NCBI GenBank assembly: GCA_016165875.1
Contig: JABBOT010000029.1
Location: 3,702,774 to 3,766,773, forward strand
Direction of reading: 5' to 3'
Length of the DNA: 64,000 nucleotides
Source: Acanthopleura granulata
Taxonomy: Eukaryota > Mollusca > Polyplacophora > Chitonida > Chitonidae
The notes beneath the pieces were generated by a model. It ran no database searches. It saw nothing but the letters and a program-made list of their open reading frames with translations, and was not told the origin of the DNA. Numbering within the stretch: the first letter of the stretch is position 1; the number at the start of each line of letters is the position of its first letter. The translations under genes and the position numbers were made by a program. Positions 24,601 to 33,600 of this stretch are shown here, one piece after another.

Positions 24601-27600
24601 TCACTCACCAAAAATACATGTAGTCATTTGAAGTCAATGTCATCCAATAAAATCAAGGCTGAGAAGCTTTTTGTGGTATTTTTATACGTTAGAACATATA
24701 GCAAAGGACGTAATCAAATTTTGTGTTGTATGAAGCTTGTATTATAGAAATGAAGTGCACAGTCAACTTCTGTGGTTAAAATGACATTGAGGATCTGAGC
24801 CTGAGGGACTGTTTTCCTTTATGCCGGTAACTGGAAAAGTTTTTCAAAGTTTCAAACCACTGTTGCTGTTGTTTTCAGGACAATGCTGGAGTTTAACTCA
24901 GTGGAAACGACAAGTGCCGCAGCTGCAGTCTTTCAGGCCATCGGCATCTTCTGCCTCATGTTCTTCGCCTCCGCAGCCATTGGGGCTGCCTGTGGTTTCA
25001 TCAGTGCTATCATATCCTTGACTGTCTCACATCTGATCTAATGAATAACACTTGATTCTCAGACCTTCTCACCATCTCATGTTTGTATTTGCTGTCATGA
25101 ACCACATGTAAATGATGGTATGGGTGAGGGTGGGATGCGGCGAGAGGGAGGGAGGGGGTTACTCTGTATTCTTTGAGTATTTCACTTGTACCACAATTCA
25201 ACACCTTATTAGATATAAGGTTATGTGTCCCAAAATTTCTTCCAAAAAACCCTCCATTTTCAAAGCCAAATAAATGTCATGAATTATTACTTTTGGTGCT
25301 GAAACTTACATTTTCCCAGTCTCCTACTTTTTAGATAAAACAAACCTCTTAAACACCTTTCCAGGATAAACAAAACTCTGAACAGAATTAGGCAAAGTGT
25401 CCAGCTTAGTCATAAGCCAAACTTAGGTAATATACCATGTACAGAGGGACATAACATCTCATTCCTCCCTCCTTGACTGTCAGTCACGTGTTGAAGATTG
25501 TGGACTTGAGGAAGACGCCTTCACTGGAGTTTGGCATGATGTTGATATTTTCCTATCTGCCGTATGGCCTGGCTGAGGGAATACAGCTGTCAGGTCAGTG
25601 CTGCAGTAAATGCTTATCTGTCTACGCCCTTTACAGAAACCCAGCTGATTTCTATAGAATATGCTTTGACGGCCTCGATGGCCTTTTGGTTAGAGCATTC
25701 GCCTCGAGGTCGGGAGATCCGGGATCGATTCCAGATCAGTCCCTGAGTCGGGTCATACCGAAGACGTTTAACATGGAGTGCGCGCGGCACTCAAGATGTT
25801 AGAGTGAAGGAAACAGGAGTGGTCGGCCCGGTGTCAGTATAATGTGACTGGGTGGGGTGTCAAGTCTGATGTCTTCGGCTCCAATGGTGGCAGCACTTTG
25901 GTTGCATGGACTAGCCCTGCCGCAAGAAGACACAGTATATCTGCATTCAAAAAACTCCTCGTCATCCTGTAACTGAAAAATTGTTGAGTACGACGTTATA
26001 CCCAAGCATACATACATACAATATGCTATTGTGTCCAGTATGTCATTGTAATGACCATGGGACAGTATATGCATGGTGGGAAGTGAAATCACTGAGGAGC
26101 TAGATGGCAGCTTCCAGGTTACACAAGAATAGATGTGCCGAATGAGTCATGTGGTAGACAAGCAAAACCACGTGTTCATTTAAGCCTAAGCCTCAACATG
26201 GCAGACTTTGGTTACAGCCATAGATTCAGATGTTAAAATTTTTTATATTTATCTGTTTTGTGACTTGAAACTGTATTCAAAGCCATGTCAGATTTGCTGA
26301 GATGTGGATGACTGGAGAGTGTTAGAGTGCCTTGAAACATAAGGAGACTACCTTTATATGACATAGCCAGATTTACTGGCTTGTCATCAGGGTTGGGAGC
26401 GGCTAGCGGTCTGTTGACTAGAGGTGCTTTCAGTTGGCTAGGACCCAGGAGACGCCGGTTCAAACCTTGCCTAAGACAGGGAATTTGTAGATTCCTCCAC
26501 TCTCATTTCTTGTGGGGCCGTGGTGAGAATAGGCTGTGAATGACACCTGTATGGAGAGTTGTTCAGTCTCATGCTTGTTTTCTTCCAACAAACCACTCTA
26601 CTATCACCAGTCTGGTGGGGAAAGTTTGTCGCTAACTTGCCAGAGGCTAATGGTTTTTGAGGTTGTTTTGTAATGACTTGAAGTGAATAGGTGGCGGCTG
26701 GTGGATGGGGTGTTGCAACCATGTGATAAGATGATTGAGCTCAAACAGTGTCTTTAAAACAAGAACATGTGTTATAATTTTCACTACAGGTATCAAGGCC
26801 ATTCTCTTCTGTGGTATTGTTTTGCCTCACTGCACTCATGTGTCCCCAGTCACACAGATCACAGTGTTTTTATCACAGGTGTTATGTTTTTGATTACAGG
26901 TATCATGGCCATTCTCTTCTGTGGTATTGTTTTGCCTCACTGCACTCCTGTGCACCCAGTCACACAGATCACAGTGTCTTTATCACAGGTGTTATGTTTT
27001 TGATTACAGGTATCATGGCCATTCTGTTCTGTGGTATTGTTTTGCCTCACTGCACTCATGTGCACCCAGTCACACAGATCACAGTGTCTTTATCACAGGT
27101 GTTATGTTTTTGATTACAGGTATCATGGCCATTCTGTTCTGTGGTATTGTCATGCCTCACTGCACTCATGTGTCCCCAGTCACACAGATCACAGTGTCTT
27201 TATCACAGGTGTTATGTTTTTGATTACAGGTATCATGGCCATTCTGTTCTGTGGTATTGTTTTGCCTCACTGCACTCATGTGCACCCAGTCACACAGATC
27301 ACAGTGTCTTTATCACAGGTGTTATGTTTTTGATTACAGGTATCATGGCCATTCTGTTCTGTGGTATTGTTTTGCCTCACTGCACTCATGTGCACCCAGT
27401 CACACAGATCACAGTGTCTTTGTCACAGGTGTTATGTTTGATTACAGGTATCATGGCCATTCTGTTCTGTGGTATTGTTTTGCCTCACTGCACTCATGTG
27501 CACCCAGTCACTCTGATCACAGTGTCTTTATCACAGGTGTTATGTTTGATTACAGGTATCATGGCCATTCTGTTCTGTGGTATTGTTTTGCCTCACTGCA

Positions 27601-30600
27601 CTCATGTGTCCCCAGTCACACAGATCACAGTGTCTTTATCACAGGTGTTATGTTTTTGATTACAGGTATCATGGCCATTCTGTTCTGTGGTATTGTCATG
27701 CCTCACTGCACTCATGTGCACCCAGTCACTCTGATCACAGTGTCTTTATCACAGGTGTTATGTTTGATTACAGGTATCATGGCCATTCTGTTCTGTGGTA
27801 TTGTTTTGCCTCACTGCACTCATGTGTCCCCAGTCACACAGATCACAGTGTCTTTATCACAGGTGTTATGTTTTTGATTACAGGTATCATGGCCATTCTG
27901 TTCTGTGGTATTGTTTTGCCTTACTGCACTCATGTGCACCCAGTCACACAGATCACAGTGTCTTTATCACAGGTGTTATGTTTGATTGCAGGTATCATGG
28001 CCATTCTGTTCTGTGGTATTGTTTTGCCTCACTGCACTCATGTGCACCCAGTCACTCTGATCACAGTGTCTTTATCACAGGTGTTATGTTTGATTACAGG
28101 TATCATGGCCATTCTGTTCTGTGGTATTGTTTTGCCTCACTGCACTCATGTGCACCCAGTCACTCTGATCACAGTGTCTTTATCACAGGTGTTATGTTTG
28201 ATTACAGGTATCTTGGCCATTCTGTTTTGTGGTATTGTCATGCCTCACTGCACTCATGTGTCCCCAGTCACACAGATCACAATGTCTTTATCACAGGTGT
28301 TATGTTTGATTACAGGTATCATGGCCATTCTGTTTTGTGGTATTGTCATGCCTCACTGCACTCATGTGTCCCCAGTCACACAGATCACAGTGTCTTTATC
28401 ACAGGTGTTATGTTTGATTACAGGTATCATGGCCATTCTGTTTTGTGGTATTGTCATGCCTCACTGCACTCATGTGCACCCAGTCACTCTGATCACAGTG
28501 TCTTTATCACAGGTGTTATGTTTGATTACAGGTATCATGGCCATTCTGTTCTGTGGTATTGTTTTGCCTCACTGCGCTCATGTGTCCCCAGTCACACAGA
28601 TCACAGTGTCTTTATCACAGGTGTTATGTTTTTGATTACAGGTATCATGGCCATTCTGTTTTGTGGTATTGTTTTGCCTTACTGCACTCATGTGCACCCA
28701 GTCACACAGATCACAGTGTCTTTATCACAGGTGTTATGTTTGATTGCAGGTATCATGGCCATTCTGTTCTGTGGTATTGTTTTGCCTCACTGCACTCATG
28801 TGTCCCCAGTCACTCTGATCACAGTGTCTTTATCACAGGTGTTATGTTTTTGATTACAGGTATCATGGCCATTCTGTTCTGTGGTATTGTCATGCCTCAC
28901 TGCACTCATGTGCACCCAGTCACTCTGATCACAGTGTCTTTATCACAGGTGTTATGTTTGATTACAGGTATCTTGGCCATTCTGTTTTGTGGTATTGTCA
29001 TGCCTCACTGCACTCATGTGCACCCAGTCACACAGATCACAGTGTCTTTGTCACAGGTGTTATGTTTGATTGCAGGTATCATGGCCATTCTGTTTTGTGG
29101 TATTGTCATGCCTCACTGCACTCATGTGTCCCCAGTCACACAGATCACAGTGTCTTTATCACAGGTGTTATGTTTGATTACAGGTATCATGGCCATTCTG
29201 TTCTGTGGTATTGTCATGCCTCACTGCAGTCATGTGCACCCAGTCACTCTGATCACAGTGTCTTTATCACAGGTGTTATGTTTGATTACAGGTATCTTGG
29301 CCATTCTGTTTTGTGGTATTGTCATGCCTCACTGCACTCATGTGTCCCCAGTCACACAGATCAGAATGTCTTTATCACAGGTGTTATGTTTGATTACAAG
29401 TATCATGGCCATTCTGTTTTGTGGTATTGTCATGCCTCACTGCACTCATGTGTCCCCAGTCACACAGATCACAGTGTCTTTATCACAGGTGTTATGTTTT
29501 TGATTACAGGTATCATGGCCATTCTGTTCTGTGGTATTGTTTTGCCTTACTGCACTCATGTGCACCCAGTCACACAGATCACAGTGTCTTTGTCACAGGT
29601 GTTATGTTTGATTGCAGGTATCATGGCCATTCTGTTCTGTGGTATTGTTTTGCCTCACTGCACTCATGTGTCCCCAGTCACTCTGATCACATTGTCTTTA
29701 TCACAGGTGTTATGTTTGATTACAGATATCATGGCCATTCTGTTCTGTGGTATTGTTTTGCCTCACTGCACTCATGTGCACCCAGTCACTCTGATCACAG
29801 TGTCTTTATCACAGGTGTTATGTTTGATTACAGGTATCATGGCCATTCTGTTCTGTGGTATCGTCATGTCACACTACACTCACCTGAACTTGTCTCCGGT
29901 GACCCAGATAACTGTCCAGCAGACGTTCAGGACAATAGCCTTCATGGCAGGTCAGTCTTCTCCTTTGTTTTAATCCCCCAGAAGTACTGGAATGGACTTC
30001 AGGTTTACCACATGTCTGTCAGTCTGTTTGTTCAGCCGTGAAACAGTTTTCCAGACATTTTCATAACTATTGATGGTATTAAATTTAAGCTTGGTATATG
30101 GCTTCCCCTTGATGGGTTACAGAACTTTTTTTTAGTAAGAATGATGGCCAGTTTTGTCTTCTTTTGATTTTTTCATACTTTTTTCTTGTGATATCATCTA
30201 TTGAATTGCATTAAGGTACATGTCTTCACCTTAAGTTGTAGATGAAATTCATGTTTCAAACTGTTTAGTCTGTTTTTGATAATGTTATGGATTGTTTTGT
30301 CTTGTTTTGGAATTTTTCAGATAGCTGTTCGTTATGTTGAATTAAACCTTCATTTATGGCTTCTCTAAGACAAGTGACAGATCAAGTATTTAGGACTGTT
30401 TCATGTAGTTTTGACACAGTCTTGCCCATATTGACCTGTTGTTGACTTCAAAATTATTTTGACATCTCAGACTTCTGGGGGATACGCAATAAATCAGGAA
30501 TGCATATTCTCTGAAGGCTGAAAGGCTGCAAATAGCGAATATAAACCTCATATCCATTTGGTTTTGAGCAAGAAAACCTACAGATTGTTGACAGTGTGTT

Positions 30601-33600
30601 TTATTATCTCTGTGGCAGTGCTTTAACCTTCGATATGAACTTAGTAATCAGATAAATTTTTGTTATCTCTGTTTTGTTTTTATTCATTTTCAGAAACCTG
30701 TGTCTTTGCATATCTAGGATTGGCGATATTTAGTTTTAAACACGTAGTTCGTCATGCCTTTGTGATATGGAGTATTGTAAGTACTTGTATATCTGCTGGA
30801 TGTATTAGATGTTTTGGTTGATCAGACAATTGTGCAAAAAATGTTTGGGTAAAATTGACATTTTAGCTCGCTGTTACAAAGTTATTCTAGGTGTTGTGAG
30901 TGTGGTGGAACTGACATCGGTGTTGATATTCGTATCAGGCAAGTGTCTTTGTTAAGGTCAGCTCTGTGGTCAAGTGTAAACTGAAGCACATGTGGCCTGG
31001 TTTCGCCTAACTCTTGGTTGCTTGCCAGTAGCCTTTTCATCCATATTGTCTCTTGGTCGTTTGCTTGTCAAATATGCTACATGCACTTAAACAGCACTAG
31101 TCTTTGGCCAATGGAAATATCTCAACTACAGTTTATGTGGTTAACACCCCCCCCCCCCCCATCCATGAACATAACCGCCATTATACAAATGAAATGGTTT
31201 CCCCCACTCATGAACGTAACCACCGATATAAAAATGAACTGGTTTCCTCCACCCATAAACACCTTTGAGCTTTTCTTGAATGTCGTGTAAATGAACGCCA
31301 ACCAAAAGTTTAGTAGATGCTGCCTGACACCATACTCAACACCAGACATAAGAGACCACGTAAGTAATCACTGCCTTTTTGCAAGATACTGGTGAACTTT
31401 GCCATATGTGACATATGTTTTACCAATGGAAGGCAAGTGTTCTTCAGGTAGGATTGTGTCAGACAACACAATAGAGCATCGTAACGGCTCCCAATGTCAG
31501 GAATGAAAATCTTAAGAAATGTGCTGTCCAAGAACGGGACCGTACCACCATGTAACCCCAAAATAAATTCTTGTCCTCAGTGTTATGAATGAATGAATGT
31601 TTTTTGATATTATGTGCACATTTCCCTTCTTCTGTGTTCCTTACTGAATAAATGTGAGCAAAGGTAGTGCTTGATCAACAGTCAACATTTTTCTTCCCAC
31701 AGGTGTTGTGTTTGATTGGTCGAGCTGTGAACATTTTCCCATTGTCCTTCATGTTAAACTACTTCAGAGAGCACAAGATCACACGCAAAATGCAGTTTAT
31801 AATGTGGTTCAGTGGTAAGTACGAACATCTCTGTAGACTATTGAGATATGAGGAGGTTAATGAAGTCTGCAGGGATGATCACATCAGTCAACTGTTATGT
31901 CCTGAGCTTCAGTCCCTAGTTGGAAGTACTAAAGTCTCAAGCTCAGATCTGTGGCGTAGTTTACACCTGGGGTTCACTGTATCACTGTTACGTTTTTACC
32001 TGTACAGTTTACACCTGGGGTTTACTGTATCACTGTTACGTTTTTACCTGTACAGGATTGACTGGAGCTGTTTCTTTTGTCGTATTAAAGTTTACACCTG
32101 GGGTCTGCTGTATGACTGTTATGTTTTTACCTGTACAAGATTGACTGGAGCTGTTGCTTTTGCCGTATTAAAGTTTACACCTTGGGTTTACTGTATGACT
32201 GTTATGTTTTTACCTGTACAAGATTGACTGGAGCTGTTGCTTTTGCCATATTAAAGTTTACACCTGGGATTTACAGTATGACGTACATTTTTACCTGTAC
32301 AGGATTGATGGGAGCAATTGCCTTTGCCAAATTAAAGTTTACACTTGGGGTTTACTGTATAACTGTTACATTTTTACCTTTACAGGATTTAGGAAAGCAA
32401 TTGCCTTTGCCATAAGTTTACACCTGGGATTTACTGTGTAACTGTTACGTTTTTACCTGTACAGGATTGAGGGGAGCGATTGCCTTTGCCATAAGTTTAA
32501 ACCTGCATTTTAATGATGAAGAGAAGCAACATATCCTGCTCACAACCACCCTTATTATCGTTCTGTTTACTCTACTTTTCCTGGGGGGTTCAACCATGCC
32601 CCTCCTCAAGGTAAGTCTGCTACAGTCATAACGACAAGAAATAGGAAATACTAGATTTATTCTGTTAACCAGTATTGTTCTACTCCAAATTGCTAAAGTA
32701 CATGTAGAAGCAGATAACATAATTATGAATAGATGCTTATAAATCTTATGCACATGAACCTTTCTCTTTTCCAGTTTTTAAAAGCAGAAAAAAAGTCAAA
32801 GAAAAAGAAAAGGCGAGAAAGGATGGAGATTTCACTGAGCAAGACCAAAGAAATGGTGAGAAAGTAAAATAACATCATGTGTGAGGGGATTCCTGTATTG
32901 TGGTATCCATAGGATATGACTGGAGAGCTGAAGTGTAACTGGAGAGCAGAAGTTTGACTGCTTGTGAAGCAGATGTGCGACTGCATGTGAAGCAGAAATG
33001 TGACTGTAGAGCAGAAGTGTGACTGTGGAGCAGAAGTATAACTGTAGAGCAGAAGTATTACTGTGGAGCAGAAATGTGGCTGTAGAGCAGAAATGTGACT
33101 GTGGAGCAGAAGTATAACTGTAGAGCAGAAGTATTACTGTAGAGCAGAAGTGTGACTGTAGAGCAGAAGTATTACTGTGGAGCAGAAGTGTGACTGTAGA
33201 GCAGAAGTGTGACTGTGGAGCAGAAGTATAACTGTAGAGCAGAAGTATTACTGTAGAGCAGAAGTATAACTGTAGAGCAGAAGTATTACTGTAGAGCAGA
33301 TGTGTGACTGTAGAGCAGAAGTATTACTGTAGAGCAGAAGTATTACTGTGGAGCAGAAGTGTGACTGTAGAGCAGAAGTATTACTGTAGGGCAGAAGTAT
33401 TACTGTAGAGCAGAAACGTGGCTGTAGAGCAGAAGTATAAGTGTAGAGCAGAAGTGCGACTGTAGAGCAGAAGTATTACTGTAGAGCAGAAGTGTGACTG
33501 TAGAGCAGAAGTATTACTGTAGAGCAGAAGTATGACTGTAGAGCAGAAGTATTACTGTAGAGCAGAAGTGTGACTGTAGAGCAGAAGTATTACTGTGGAG

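Noticed and set aside
25012..25040. Possible premature stop in SLC9A8 (frame runs on to TAA at 25039)
   Set aside because: The AT-AC intron borders explain it; the frame resumes perfectly at 25488.
26390..26480. Box-B-like GGTTCAAACC with a preceding box-A-like string
   Set aside because: No cloverleaf and no second copy with a shared body; insufficient to call a tRNA or SINE.
27251..29973. Several open frames of 200-350 codons with a 36-residue hydrophobic repeat
   Set aside because: They are read-through of the exon-10-derived array. The units lie between two SLC9A8 exons and carry intron-like acceptor sequence. They are annotated as a repeat, with possible isoform use raised separately.
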